NCBI GenBank assembly: GCA_947178095.1
Contig: CAMWWZ010000002.1
Location: forward strand, 17,966 to 81,965
Reading direction: 5' to 3'
Source: an uncultured Treponema sp.
GTDB taxonomy: Bacteria > Spirochaetota > Spirochaetia > Treponematales > Treponemataceae
Length of the DNA: 64,000 nucleotides
Each line of letters opens with the position of its first letter. Position 1 is the stretch's first letter. Of the stretch, positions 1-9,890 are shown piece by piece. Under the pieces are notes generated by a model that did no database searches, was not told the DNA's origin, and saw nothing but the letters and a program-made list of their open reading frames with translations. The translations under genes were made by a program, and so were the position numbers.

Positions 1-1
1 G

Positions 2-679
2 AAGGGCGAAATTCTCGCCGACACGATTCGCGTGGTTTCAAGCTATGCCGATGTGATCGCCATTCGAAGTCCGAAAGAAGGCGCCGCGCTTTTGGCGAGC
101 GAATATTCGGCGTGCCCGATAATCAACGCGGGCGACGGCGGGCATTTCCATCCCACGCAGACGCTCACAGATTTGCTCACGATTCGCCAACTCAAGGGCG
201 GGCTTGAAGGAATGACGATTTGTTGCGTCGGCGATTTGCGTTTTGGAAGGACAGTTCATTCGCTCACTCAGGCGATGTGCCGCTATCCGAAAAATCGATT
301 TATTTTCGTAAGCCCGAAGGAACTTGCGATTCCAGAATATATGGTCGAAGATGTTCTCAAGCCCGCCGGCATCGAATACGAATGCGCCGAGCGGATGGAA
401 GACGTGATTGACAAGGCCGACATTCTTTATATGACGCGCGTTCAAAAAGAGCGATTTTTTAACGAGCAGGATTACATTCGCTTGAAGGACAGCTATATTT
501 TGGACAAGGAAAAAATGCGCCGCGCGAAAAAAGATATGATTGTTTTGCATCCGCTTCCTCGCGTGAACGAAATTTCCTACGAGGTGGATTCCGATCCGCG
601 CGCGGCATATTTCAAGCAAGTGAAATTCGGAATGTATGCGCGAATGAGTTTGATGGCAAAACTCACGGGCGCACTTTGA
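2..679 (+). CDS. pyrB: aspartate carbamoyltransferase catalytic chain, 5' end missing
   Basis: Catalytic chain of ATCase, which joins carbamoyl phosphate and aspartate in the second step of UMP synthesis. The frame is open from base 2, so the gene enters from outside the window; about 225 residues are visible and roughly the first 80-90 are missing. Diagnostic motifs are [38 protein letters not shown] and HPLPRVNEI. These match the Escherichia coli type of chain that assembles with a regulatory subunit, and pyrI follows 76 bp downstream. The ATG at 32 given in the ORF track is internal. It is the first visible gene of a pyrB-pyrI-pyrC cluster. Confidence 0.96.
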   Translation, partial: KGEILADTIRVVSSYADVIAIRSPKEGAALLASEYSACPIINAGDGGHFHPTQTLTDLLTIRQLKGGLEGMTICCVGDLRFGRTVHSLTQAMCRYPKNRFIFVSPKELAIPEYMVEDVLKPAGIEYECAERMEDVIDKADILYMTRVQKERFFNEQDYIRLKDSYILDKEKMRRAKKDMIVLHPLPRVNEISYEVDSDPRAAYFKQVKFGMYARMSLMAKLTGAL

Positions 680-755
680 AATTTTTGAAAATCAAGGAGT
701 TGTGATAAAACGCCGCACAACTTGCGCATACTTTTATTTTCAATTTGGGGGAAAT

Positions 756-1208
756 ATGTTGAACGTTGATACTATAAAAAACGGTTTGGTGATTGATCAT
801 ATTCACTCGGGCGACGGTCCGAAAATTTTCCGCTGGCTTGGTTTGGAAAAGGCGCGTTTTACCGCCGCGCTTGTGATGAACGTGCAGTCGAAAAATTTGG
901 AAAAGAAAGACATAATCAAAGTTGACAACATCATCAACATCGATTATTCTGTGCTCGGCTTCATCGATCCGAACATCACGGTGAACGTCGTCAAAGACGA
1001 AAAAATCGTGGAAAAAATAAAAATGGAATTGCCGCAAAAAGTGACGGGCGTAGTGAATTGCAAAAATCCGCGATGCATCACCGCGAGCGAAAAATATGTC
1101 GTGCAAACTTTCGACCTCGTGGACAGAACGCGCGCGCTATATCGTTGCAAATATTGCGACACGCTTTACAAGGCAGGACTTCAAGGCGAAGCGGTGGAAA
1201 TTAGTTAG
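756..1208 (+). CDS. pyrI: aspartate carbamoyltransferase regulatory chain
   Basis: Regulatory subunit of ATCase (150 aa; the E. coli protein is about 153). It binds nucleotide effectors in its N-terminal domain and contacts PyrB through a C-terminal zinc domain. Four zinc cysteines are visible as CKNPRC and, about 25 residues later, CKYC. I chose the ATG at 756 because GGGGGA lies just upstream and the protein then starts MLNVDTIKNG. The track start at 702 would add 18 residues with no family match. Together with the E. coli-like PyrB this implies an allosteric ATCase. pyrC begins 4 bp after the stop. Confidence 0.95.
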   Translation: MLNVDTIKNGLVIDHIHSGDGPKIFRWLGLEKARFTAALVMNVQSKNLEKKDIIKVDNIINIDYSVLGFIDPNITVNVVKDEKIVEKIKMELPQKVTGVVNCKNPRCITASEKYVVQTFDLVDRTRALYRCKYCDTLYKAGLQGEAVEIS

Positions 1209-1212
1209 AAAA

Positions 1213-2679
1213 ATGAAAATTATTTACAATGCGATTTTGCTTGATGAATCTATGCGGACGCGCGGCGCGATTGTTTTGGACAAGAAAAAAATTGCGTGCG
1301 TTTTAAAAGGAAATTTCAAAACCGAAAGCGCGGTTCTGAACGCCGCAAAATCCGCTTGCGATAAAATTTTTTCTAAAACTCCAAAGCAAATCGAATTCGT
1401 GAATGCGAATGGCTTGACGCTCGCGCCGGCGTTTATCGACATGCATTCGCATTTTCGCTATCCCGGTCAAACTCAAAAAGAAGATTTGCAAAGCGCGCTC
1501 AACGCGGCGGCGGCCGGCGGCTTTGGAACGCTAGTTTTGATGCCGAACACAAATCCCGTGGTTTCTTCGAAAGAACTTGCGATAAAAATCGAAAGCGAAG
1601 CCGCCGCGCAAAAAAAATCGCAGGTTTTCCAAACCGTGAGCATTACGAAAGATTTTGATGGCGCGACAATTTCTCATATTGATTCGCTTGAAAAAAAATC
1701 CACGCCTGTAATTTCGGAAGACGGTCGCGACGTGGAAAGTGCCGCCGTCATGCTTGAAGCGATGCGCCTCGCCGCGAAAAAAGGAATCATTGTCGCTTGC
1801 CACAGCGAAGATTGCGCGCTTGCGATAAAAGCGAAATCTTATCGCAAAAAGGCTTTGGAAATTATCGCAAATTATGATATGAGCATTCAGGATTTATCGC
1901 AAATTTTCGAAAAGAAAAATCAAGGTTCAAAAAAAATTCCAAAAGTTGCGATAAACGAAGCGAAGGAAAATATTTTTATCGCAAATTCGATTTTGGAATT
2001 GGCGGAGGACATTGCGACCGAGCGAAATATCGCAATCGCAAAAAAGGCGAATTGCAGAATTCACGTTTGCCATGTTTCTACGAAGGGCAGCATTGAAGCC
2101 GTTCGTCGCGCGAAAAAAAATATCGCAAATTCGAAAGGAAATGTTGCAAGCGAAAAATCGCAATTTCAAATCACTTGCGAAATCACGCCGCATCATTTGG
2201 GCTTGATTGGAACGCGCGGCAAAGAAATTTTTGAATTTGTAAATCCGCCTTTGCAAAGTGAAGAAGATCGCTTGGCTTTGATTCAAGCGTTGCGCGACGG
2301 AACTGCCGACGTTATCGCAACCGACCACGCGCCGCACACGGCTTGCGATAAGGCTGCGGGCGCGCCGGGATTTTCAGGGCTTGAAACCGCCTACGCTTTT
2401 TGCCACACGATTTTGGTGGAGAAAGAAAATTTCAGCGAACAAAAATTATCGCAATTGATGTCGGCGAATCCCGCGCGGATTTTGGGCTTGAAAAAAGGCT
2501 TGCTGAAAGAAGGCTACGACGCGGATTTGGTTTTGCTCGACCCGCAGGAAAAATGGAAAGTGCGCTCGGCGGAATTTTTTAGCAAAGGAAAATCAACGCC
2601 GCTCGAAGGAAAAATCCTTACGGGGCGCGTGAAAGGAATATTTTTCAAAGACCTGTGCCTTCGTCAATTCCCATCATAA
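1213..2679 (+). CDS. pyrC: dihydroorotase
   Basis: Zinc amidohydrolase that interconverts carbamoyl aspartate and dihydroorotate. Visible in order: the metal motif HSHFRYPG, PNTNPVVSS, CHSEDCAL, CHVSTKGSIEAVRRAKK, CEITPHHLGL and TDHAPHTACDKAAGAPGFSGLETA. The start at 1213 lies just after the pyrI stop with no clear ribosome-binding site, so translational coupling is likely. The track ORF from 1096 only overlaps pyrI in another frame. At 488 aa it is longer than the usual 420-430. The extra length is mainly a lysine-rich stretch between CHSED and CHVST plus a second one before CEITPHH. The 3' end overlaps the 3' end of argC by 35 bp. Confidence 0.93.
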   Translation: MKIIYNAILLDESMRTRGAIVLDKKKIACVLKGNFKTESAVLNAAKSACDKIFSKTPKQIEFVNANGLTLAPAFIDMHSHFRYPGQTQKEDLQSALNAAAAGGFGTLVLMPNTNPVVSSKELAIKIESEAAAQKKSQVFQTVSITKDFDGATISHIDSLEKKSTPVISEDGRDVESAAVMLEAMRLAAKKGIIVACHSEDCALAIKAKSYRKKALEIIANYDMSIQDLSQIFEKKNQGSKKIPKVAINEAKENIFIANSILELAEDIATERNIAIAKKANCRIHVCHVSTKGSIEAVRRAKKNIANSKGNVASEKSQFQITCEITPHHLGLIGTRGKEIFEFVNPPLQSEEDRLALIQALRDGTADVIATDHAPHTACDKAAGAPGFSGLETAYAFCHTILVEKENFSEQKLSQLMSANPARILGLKKGLLKEGYDADLVLLDPQEKWKVRSAEFFSKGKSTPLEGKILTGRVKGIFFKDLCLRQFPS

Positions 2680-3586
2680 TGTTCATGCATTGAACTGCTG
2701 CGCCGCTCGCGCCTTTTCCCAAGTTGTCGAATCGTGCGCAAAGGCAAATGCGCTCGTCGTTGCCGAAAACGAAAATCTGCATTTCGTTTGTGTCGCGCAA
2801 AGTGTTGGCGGGAATCGTCGAGCCAATCAAGATTCCTTCTCCATTCGGCGGCGCGACTTTTACGAAGCGGCAATTTTCGTAATGCGCGGCGAGTTCGTCC
2901 CGCAGATTCTTCACGTCGATTTTCTTTGAAAGCAAGCGCGAATGAAGCGGAACAGTTACAGTCATTCCGTTGAAGTAGTCGCAAATGTACGGATTGAAAA
3001 TCGGCTCGTAGGAAAGCCCTGCGATTTTTTTCATTTCCGGCAAATGTTTGTGTTCCTGCGTGAGCGCGTATTCTCTCGGGGATTCCAATTCAAAATTGCG
3101 CTCGGGATCTTCGTATTGCGCGATGGCCTTTTTTCCCGCGCCGCTGTATCCCGAAACCGCGTGGCAAACAACAGGATAATCCGGCGAAATGATTCCACGT
3201 TGAACAAGCGGATAAACCAGCGCGACAAAGCCGCTTGCGTAGCAGCCTGGAACTGCGACGCGCTTTGAGGAAATTATTTTTTGTCGGAATTCCGCGCCGA
3301 GTTCCGGAAATCCATACGCCCATTCGGGATTCGTTCTGTGCGCCGTGGAAGCGTCGATGATTTTTGTTTCGGGATTCGTACAAAGCGCGACGGCTTGGAT
3401 TGCCGCGGCATCGGGCAAACACAAAAATGTAAAGTCCGAGGCGTTTATGCATTCGGCGCGCGCGGCATCGTCCTTGCGCTTTTCTTCGTCAATCAAAATC
3501 AATTCGATGTCGCTGCGATTTTTGAATCGCTCGAAAATCTTGAGGCCGGTTGTTCCTTCTTTTCCGTCGATGAAAACTTTGTACAT
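2645..3586 (-). CDS. argC: N-acetyl-gamma-glutamyl-phosphate reductase, type 2
   Basis: Third enzyme of arginine biosynthesis: NADPH-dependent reduction of N-acetylglutamyl phosphate to the semialdehyde. The 313-aa length and the sequence (FIDGKEGTTGLKIFERF at the N-terminus, FLCLPDAAA, VPGCYASGFVALVYPL with the catalytic Cys, HKHLPEM) fit the short type 2 enzyme. It converges on pyrC with a 35-bp tail-to-tail overlap. The start has no Shine-Dalgarno. Instead a TATACT hexamer ends six bases before the ATG, so the mRNA may be leaderless. No other arg gene is in the window. Confidence 0.94.
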   Translation of the reverse strand: MYKVFIDGKEGTTGLKIFERFKNRSDIELILIDEEKRKDDAARAECINASDFTFLCLPDAAAIQAVALCTNPETKIIDASTAHRTNPEWAYGFPELGAEFRQKIISSKRVAVPGCYASGFVALVYPLVQRGIISPDYPVVCHAVSGYSGAGKKAIAQYEDPERNFELESPREYALTQEHKHLPEMKKIAGLSYEPIFNPYICDYFNGMTVTVPLHSRLLSKKIDVKNLRDELAAHYENCRFVKVAPPNGEGILIGSTIPANTLRDTNEMQIFVFGNDERICLCARFDNLGKGASGAAVQCMNIMMGIDEGTGL

Positions 3587-3592
3587 AAATCA

Positions 3593-3621
3593 AGTATAGA
3601 ATAAAATTCAAAAAAATGCAA
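3593..3621 (-). promoter_or_regulatory. argC promoter, leaderless layout
   Basis: Read on the minus strand: TTGCAT, 17-bp spacer, TATACT, then six bases (TGATTT) and the argC ATG. Transcription would begin at or next to the start codon, and no ribosome-binding site is present. Confidence 0.6.
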
Positions 3622-3717
3622 CAATTAAAATTTCTCTTTACAAAACTCATTTTTTGCCGTAAAATAAAATAGTAGAAAAATCGCGCGAGCTTTGCGAAGC
3701 GCGGCACGGAGGAAAAA

Positions 3718-6700
3718 ATGACGCAAACCAAAAAATCAATCTCACCCAAACATAGGGCAATCCTCGTAATGCTTGCCGCCGCGCTCCTCGCTTCGTGCGA
3801 AAATCTCATTTCCAAGACTCCTCAAGAAATTACGGGGGGGGGTACGATGAGGTAGGAAATTCCGAAAGTGGCTCGCTGACCGTCACCGCCCGCGTCTCGA
3901 ACGGCTCTTCGCGCTACGCGATGCCTTCGATGCCCGAACTCGTATACGCCGCGTTGCTATATAAGGACAACGCACCCCCTGCAAATCCACAACACAACGA
4001 CTTTGCCACAGGAACAGAGACGGATGGCAAACTGAATTTTTCATTCCAAAAGCCCGATGACACGGACAAAAAATTCACGCTCGAAATATTCGCGTTTGCA
4101 AAAGTGGAAGGCGAAGAAACGTCACAGTTTTCAAGGGAAACCGCGCTGCTTTCAGGAAGCAAAACAGGGCTTTCGATAGTTGGTGACAAAATCATAATAG
4201 AAAATGCAATTCCTCTTTCGTCCGACAAGCCCGGCACTGTCCGCCTGAAAATAAAAGTGCCCGAAGGATGCTCGCTTGGAATCGACGACACAACGAATTT
4301 TGATTACAAAAAAGATGATTCCGCTTCCGATACATACACGATTGTAGAAAAAGATGGCGCGAGCGGAATTTCTGCTGGCGCATATCAAGTGAAATTCACC
4401 GTGAAAAAAGGCGATGAAATTGTCCACATTTTTTCCGAATACATAAATGTCATCAATGGATTTTGCACAGACACTTGGTGGAACGGCGAAAAATCCAGCG
4501 CGGTGAAAGATGTCGCGAGCAGCATCTCGAAAACGGTGTACGTGCGCGGTGCGGGCGGCTGGTACGATGGCCCGGACAACAAATACACCGCCACAGCGAG
4601 CTACGACAATTCGGGAAGTTTTCTTTCGCCACTCGCAACAATTCAAAAAGCCGTGGACGCGGTGATCGCACGGAACGACGGCACGAGCGCATACACGATT
4701 TATGTTGACGGAACATTGACGCAAAGCACGGTAGCGAGCGAAAACGGCATGGCGGACTTCTCTGCGCTTTCCCAAAATCTTAATCTCACGATAAAAGCGC
4801 TTTCTGCCACGGCAACGCTCGACGGCGGCGCACGATTCACTATAAAAGATGATGGCACTGTAACTGTAGACAATGCGGGCATCGGAAAGCGCGTCATACA
4901 CGCAAAGCCCGAAAGCGGCAAACTCAACCTCACGCTTGAAAAACTCGTCATCACAGGCGGAAACGCCAGCGACAATGGCGGCGGAATTTATTTCGGCTCA
5001 GCGGGCGGCTCGCTCACGATGAACGGCGGCGAAATCAGCGGGAACAAGGCGGCTGCCGGTGGCGGTGTGTATGACGATAGCGGCAAATTCACGATGACTG
5101 CTGGCACAATCGGCGGAAACACTGCGACTGGCTACGGCGGGGGAATTTATTTTACGGCATCAAACACACTCAAAATCAGCGGCAGCGCGACAATCAGTGG
5201 AAACAAAGCGAAATACGGCGGCGGAATTGCTAAGAAGGATAACGGCTTCATCGAGATGGAAGGCGGCGAAATAAGCGGAAACACCGCGACTGTCTCTGGC
5301 GGAGGAATCTATTCCTATTCGGGAGGCTCGGTCACAATCAGCGGCGGCACAATCAAAGAAAACAATGCGACCCAAAGCGGTGGTGGAATTCATCATTGGT
5401 CGTCAAACGATGTTACAATCAGCGGCGATGCGATAATCAGAGATAACACGACATGCAATAACGGGGGCGGTATATGTATGACTAGCGGCTGGCTCTATGT
5501 GAAAGGCGGCGCAATAAGCGGAAACACTGCGACCTACGGCGGAGGAATTTATTTCAACTCACGGTATGCACATACGCTCAAAATCAGCGGCGGCACGATC
5601 GGCGGCGAGTCCGATTCCGACAAGAACACGGCGAAAAAAGGTGGCGGCGTGTACGCTTATGCCTGGAAGCCTATAATGAGCGGCGGCACAGTCAACGGCA
5701 ACACAGCTTCAAACGGCAAAGGTGCGTACCTCGCTGCCAAGGGAAAATTGAATATGAGCGGCGCAGCGCAATTCGCGGAAAGCGACGACGTGTATCTTTA
5801 TGCCAATGGCACGGACATTCCCACAATCACCGTCGCGGGCAGTCTCGACACTTCAAGCTCAGTCGCCACAATCACGCCTTCCGCTTACACGGCGGGCAGG
5901 CAGGTTTTGAGCGCGGGCACGGACGTTGCGATAGACGATACCATCTGCGACAAATTCGCGCTGACACCTGCGCCCGATGGCAAGGAATGGAAAATCGTGC
6001 CTAATGATGACGGCACGGCGGGTGCATTGGGAATAGAATCAGTTTTCCTGAATTCCTCAAGCGGCGATGACGCGAATTCGGGATTAGCCGCAAGCAAAGC
6101 GGTGAAAACGCTCTCGAAGGCAATCGAACTGTTTGAATCACAAAACGCGCAAAAAATCATGGTCTGCGCGAAGTACACGCTTCCAAGCGATGAAAATGCC
6201 TTGCTCGATCGAATGGGAGGGGGTAAGCGAAATTTAACACTTGTGCGTTATGACGGCTCAAGCGACGTTTCAAGTAGTTTTACAGAGCACATGCTTACCA
6301 TTTCACGAGGAGACGACGTTACAATCACGAACGTAACGCTTGACGGAAACAAGGAAAAAGTCACCGCAAGTGGACGTCTCTTATATGTCAACAACTTAAA
6401 CGCGACTGTAACGCTCGGCGATGGTGCGGCTGTATGCAACAACAGAAACAGCGGTATGTCGGGGAGCGGTGCTTGCATATATGCAGGCATATTTAAAATG
6501 GTAGGTGGAAAAGTCACTGGAAACGTAAGTGGATCTGGTACGTCTGGTTACGGAGCGGGCGTTTATATAAATAGTAGTGCTAGATTTGAGATGAGTGGTG
6601 GCATTATAAGTGAAAATTATGCTTTTTCTAGAGATACTTACGGTGGTGGTGGTGTCTATGTCGGTGGCACGTTTGAAATGAGCGGAGGCGAAATTAGTGG

Positions 6701-6860
6701 CAACAAAGCAATAAATGGCGGTGGAGTTTTCGTCATTGGTACATTCACGATGAAAGGCGGCAAAATCATGGACAATACTGCGACATCGAAAGGTAACGGC
6801 GTTTATAAAGCAGAAAATGCAACGTTTACGCACACCGGCGGCACAGTGCAAAGCGATTAG
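3718..6860 (+). CDS. beta-helix surface lipoprotein, frame broken at a G9 tract (probably phase-variable)
   Basis: A start with good Shine-Dalgarno (GGAGG) at 3718 encodes a lipoprotein signal peptide: basic N-terminus, hydrophobic core and lipobox LLASC with Cys at residue 27. That frame stops at TAG shortly after a run of nine G (3834-3842). The long body (ORF 3795-6860) is in another frame entered exactly through the run. With ten (or seven) G the product would be about 1,047 aa, reading EITGGGYDEVGN across the tract. The body has two right-handed beta-helix regions, each opened by a segment like SPLATIQKAVDA or KAVKTLSKAIEL. They carry many repeats of the type ISGNTATYGGGIYF and MSGGEISGNKA. 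It is probably an outer-surface protein; the ligand is unknown. A plain pseudogene or an assembly error in the run is the alternative. Confidence 0.82.
3834..3842 (+). repeat. G9 homopolymer joining signal peptide and body of the lipoprotein
   Basis: Nine consecutive G in a genome with few such runs. It sits exactly where the lipoprotein signal frame and the beta-helix frame diverge. It is followed by TA and, about 16 bases on, AATT, as at the two other G9 tracts in this window. Confidence 0.9.
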
Positions 6861-6989
6861 CGGCACAGTCAGCGGCAAGTCGCCCGATGATGTTTTTCAC
6901 AACTAGCTTGTTTCAAACTGTTCATGCGAGCTTTCGCAAATGGCTTCGAAAAAGCAAGCGTCAGGAAAAATATCGGAAAAAATCTTTGG

Positions 6990-7018
6990 TTGCAAAAACG
7001 CGCAAATTGTGATACAAT
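6990..7018 (+). promoter_or_regulatory. promoter of the GGDEF-EAL gene, leaderless layout
   Basis: TTGCAA, 17-bp spacer, TACAAT, then six bases to the ATG at 7025. No Shine-Dalgarno lies between. Confidence 0.65.
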
Positions 7019-7024
7019 ATTTCG

Positions 7025-9418
7025 ATGAAACTTTGTTACACATTGATTCTGATTTTTACGGAAATTTTGATCGCTCTTACGATTTTCAGGGTCTTTTATG
7101 TAAAGAACGGCAATCTTGCGCTTTCGCAAAAAATTCTCGATTTGCTTATCGTCGGTTTTTTCACGATTTTTCCGAATATTTTCATCGCGCATCTCACGTC
7201 TGAATTCATGGCGACAATTTTCTTTTCGTGGTATTTTTGTTTTATCGACATACTTTTGTTCCTGCTTTTTTATTTCAGCGTGGAATACGCTTTTCCGGAT
7301 GCGTCCGCATCGCGCAGATGGTACAAGGCTTTTTATATATTTTTTCGATATGATGTGCCGGCATTGTTTCAGGGCAAAAAGCAGCGGACGACATTGTTCG
7401 AAAAATCCATGCTCGTGCTGTTCTTGCTGATTGTGGCGGACATCGCGCAGTTCGTGCTGAACATTTCCTCGCACGCTGTTTTTTCGGTGGAGTCGTTTTA
7501 TTCGGAAGGAGTCGTTTTCGCGCCGAACATTTATTACAGGATTGTTTCGTATTTTCCGTATGACGTTCACCTTTCGCTTTCGTATGCTTTAGTTTTGTTG
7601 ACTTTAATTTGCCTTGTGAAAAAGACAATCCTTTCGCCGGCACTTTACAGAATAAAATATTTGGCTTCTTTGATTTTGATTTTAATTGTCGTGATAGTAA
7701 ATTCTTTCTATGTTCTTTTTGAACTTCCGCTGGATTTTTCCGTGATTCTTTACGGACTTGTCTGCGTTTCGATTTATTACTTTTCGTTTAATTACATTCC
7801 AAAATATTTGCAGCGCAAGTCCATCGGATGCGTCATAGAAAATATGGACAACGGCATTTTGATTTTCGACATCGACGACCGTTGCATTTTCATAAACGAT
7901 TGCATTCGAAAACTTTGCGAAGTGCGCGCGGATCAAGATCCTGAAATTGCGATGCGCTCGTTCGTCAACAAGTTTGTGAATGGGCAAAGCTTTTCTACGC
8001 GCGCGCCTTACGAAGTGATTCGTTGCTTGAAAATCAAAGAAAGGACAGTTTATTACAGGGTGATTTTTTCTCGAATTGAAGATGAGTACGAAAAATTTCT
8101 TGGAAGCTATTTTTTGTTGATGGACATCAGCGAAGAACGCAACCGTGAAAGGCAGGAACATTTTCGCAGCAGCCACGATCAGCTGACTGGTCTTTACAAC
8201 AAAGAATATTTTTGCAATAAAGTTGCCGAGGCGCTTGAAGCGAATCCTGACAAAGAATATTGCATAGTTTGTTCGGACATCGGAAATTTCAAATTGATAA
8301 ATGAAATTTATGGAGTCGCAATCGGCGATAAAATCTTGAAACTCATAGCACTTAATTTGCGTGAAAAGGCAGTTCCAGGAGAATTGTACGGAAGAATCGA
8401 CAACGACCGTTTCGCGATGCTCGTTCCGAAAGAGAGATTGGACGTTCAAGCTTTAATCGACATCACAGACAGCATTTTCAAATATTCTTTGGACTTGACG
8501 ATGATGACGGTTTGCTATTTCGGTGTTTATGAAATCAAAGACATAGACGTGCGAGTTTCTTTTATGTGCGACAGGGCGTTCATCGCACTCAACACGATAA
8601 AAGGGCAGATAGGAAAGCAAGTGGCTTGGTATGACGCGACTTTGCGCGACGACGTTTTGCGCGAGCAAGAATTGATATATCAGCTTTCGGATGCGATTGC
8701 CGCCGGACAAATAAAAATTTATTTGCAGTCGCGGGCATTGGCCGATGGAACGCCAGTCGGCGCGGAGGCACTTGTTCGGTGGGATCATCCTGATGAAGGC
8801 CTTATTTCGCCCAATGGATTTGTTCCGCTTTTTGAAAAGAACGGAATGATTATAAAAATAGATTGTTGTGTTTGGCGATTGGTTTTCAAAAAGCTCGCCG
8901 AATGGAAAAATGCCGGCCGCGAAGATTTGTATATTTGTGTCAATGTTTCTTATAAGGATTTTTATTTGATGGACATTCAGCAAGAGCTCGGCAGTTTGTT
9001 GAACGAGTTTAAAATCAATCCGAAAAATTTTCACATCAAAATCACCGAATTCACAATGATGATGGATTTGGACAAACAGATAAAATCCATCAAACAATTG
9101 CGTGAACTCGGCTTTATAATTGAAGTTGGCGATTTTGGCACGAATTATTCTTCATTAAAAATTTTGCGCGAATGTGACATCGAAATCCTAAAACTTGACA
9201 TAAGCTTTTTGATCGACACAAAATTTTCACGGAACGCGCATATAATTATGAAACAACTCGTCGAAATGGCGCACAGTTTGGGAACGAAAATTGTCGTCAA
9301 AGGAATCGAGCAAAAGGAGCAGGTGGATTTACTTTCCACTTACGGCTGCGATTTGTTCCAAGGATATTATTTTTCAAAGCCCATCGAGGCTTCGATGTTC
9401 GAGAAAGTGTATTTATGA
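7025..9418 (+). CDS. membrane GGDEF-EAL domain protein with degenerate catalytic motifs
   Basis: 797-aa cyclic-di-GMP-type protein. Roughly residues 1-265 hold about seven membrane segments. A PAS-like sensor follows (NGILIFDIDDRCIFIND), then a GGDEF domain (from about 385, HDQLTGLYNKEYF) and an EAL domain (from about 560). The active-site GGDEF is replaced by RIDND. In the EAL domain the EAL triplet is kept (VGAEALVRW), but the metal-binding DDFG is GDFG and the late AEGVE motif is VKGIE. Diguanylate cyclase activity is therefore unlikely and phosphodiesterase activity doubtful. A c-di-GMP-binding or scaffold role is my inference. The ATGA at 9415 couples it to the phosphatase gene. Confidence 0.9.
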   Translation: MKLCYTLILIFTEILIALTIFRVFYVKNGNLALSQKILDLLIVGFFTIFPNIFIAHLTSEFMATIFFSWYFCFIDILLFLLFYFSVEYAFPDASASRRWYKAFYIFFRYDVPALFQGKKQRTTLFEKSMLVLFLLIVADIAQFVLNISSHAVFSVESFYSEGVVFAPNIYYRIVSYFPYDVHLSLSYALVLLTLICLVKKTILSPALYRIKYLASLILILIVVIVNSFYVLFELPLDFSVILYGLVCVSIYYFSFNYIPKYLQRKSIGCVIENMDNGILIFDIDDRCIFINDCIRKLCEVRADQDPEIAMRSFVNKFVNGQSFSTRAPYEVIRCLKIKERTVYYRVIFSRIEDEYEKFLGSYFLLMDISEERNRERQEHFRSSHDQLTGLYNKEYFCNKVAEALEANPDKEYCIVCSDIGNFKLINEIYGVAIGDKILKLIALNLREKAVPGELYGRIDNDRFAMLVPKERLDVQALIDITDSIFKYSLDLTMMTVCYFGVYEIKDIDVRVSFMCDRAFIALNTIKGQIGKQVAWYDATLRDDVLREQELIYQLSDAIAAGQIKIYLQSRALADGTPVGAEALVRWDHPDEGLISPNGFVPLFEKNGMIIKIDCCVWRLVFKKLAEWKNAGREDLYICVNVSYKDFYLMDIQQELGSLLNEFKINPKNFHIKITEFTMMMDLDKQIKSIKQLRELGFIIEVGDFGTNYSSLKILRECDIEILKLDISFLIDTKFSRNAHIIMKQLVEMAHSLGTKIVVKGIEQKEQVDLLSTYGCDLFQGYYFSKPIEASMFEKVYL

Positions 9419-9882
9419 AAAAAATTCTTTTTGTTTGCCACGGAAACATTTGCCGTTCGCCGATGGCGGAATTCGTAATGAAAAATCTCGTGAGGAAAGC
9501 AGGCCTCGAAGAAAAAATCCAAGTGGATTCTGCCGCCGCGAACAACGACGAAATCGGAAACGGAATGCATCGCGGCACTCGCGCGAAACTTTCGCAAATG
9601 GGAATTCCGTTCGACGAGCACATCGCGCGGAAACTCACCGCCGCGGACGGTGAACGATACGATTTGATTTTGGCGATGGATTCGGAAAACTTGTATTACA
9701 TGCGCCGCATTTTGAAAGCCGAGGCGCACAAAAAAATTCATTTGCTTTTGGAATTCGCAGGGCTTTCGCGCGACATCGCAGACCCATGGTACACCGGAAA
9801 TTTCGACGAAACTTACGATGACATCGATTTGGGTTGCCGCGCGCTTTTGGAAAAACTAAAGCCTGCTTTGAACGTTCAATGA
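9415..9882 (+). CDS. low-molecular-weight protein tyrosine phosphatase
   Basis: 155-aa cytoplasmic phosphatase. The P-loop VCHGNICRSPMAE near the N-terminus gives the CX5R nucleophile motif, and DPWYTG near residue 123 carries the general-acid Asp. Length and motif order are typical of bacterial LMW-PTPs such as Wzb and YwlE. The start codon overlaps the stop of the GGDEF-EAL gene (ATGA), so the two are probably translated together. No tyrosine kinase or polysaccharide cluster is adjacent, so its substrate (phospho-Tyr or phospho-Arg protein) cannot be inferred here. Confidence 0.93.
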   Translation: MKKILFVCHGNICRSPMAEFVMKNLVRKAGLEEKIQVDSAAANNDEIGNGMHRGTRAKLSQMGIPFDEHIARKLTAADGERYDLILAMDSENLYYMRRILKAEAHKKIHLLLEFAGLSRDIADPWYTGNFDETYDDIDLGCRALLEKLKPALNVQ

Positions 9883-9890
9883 AGCGCGAA

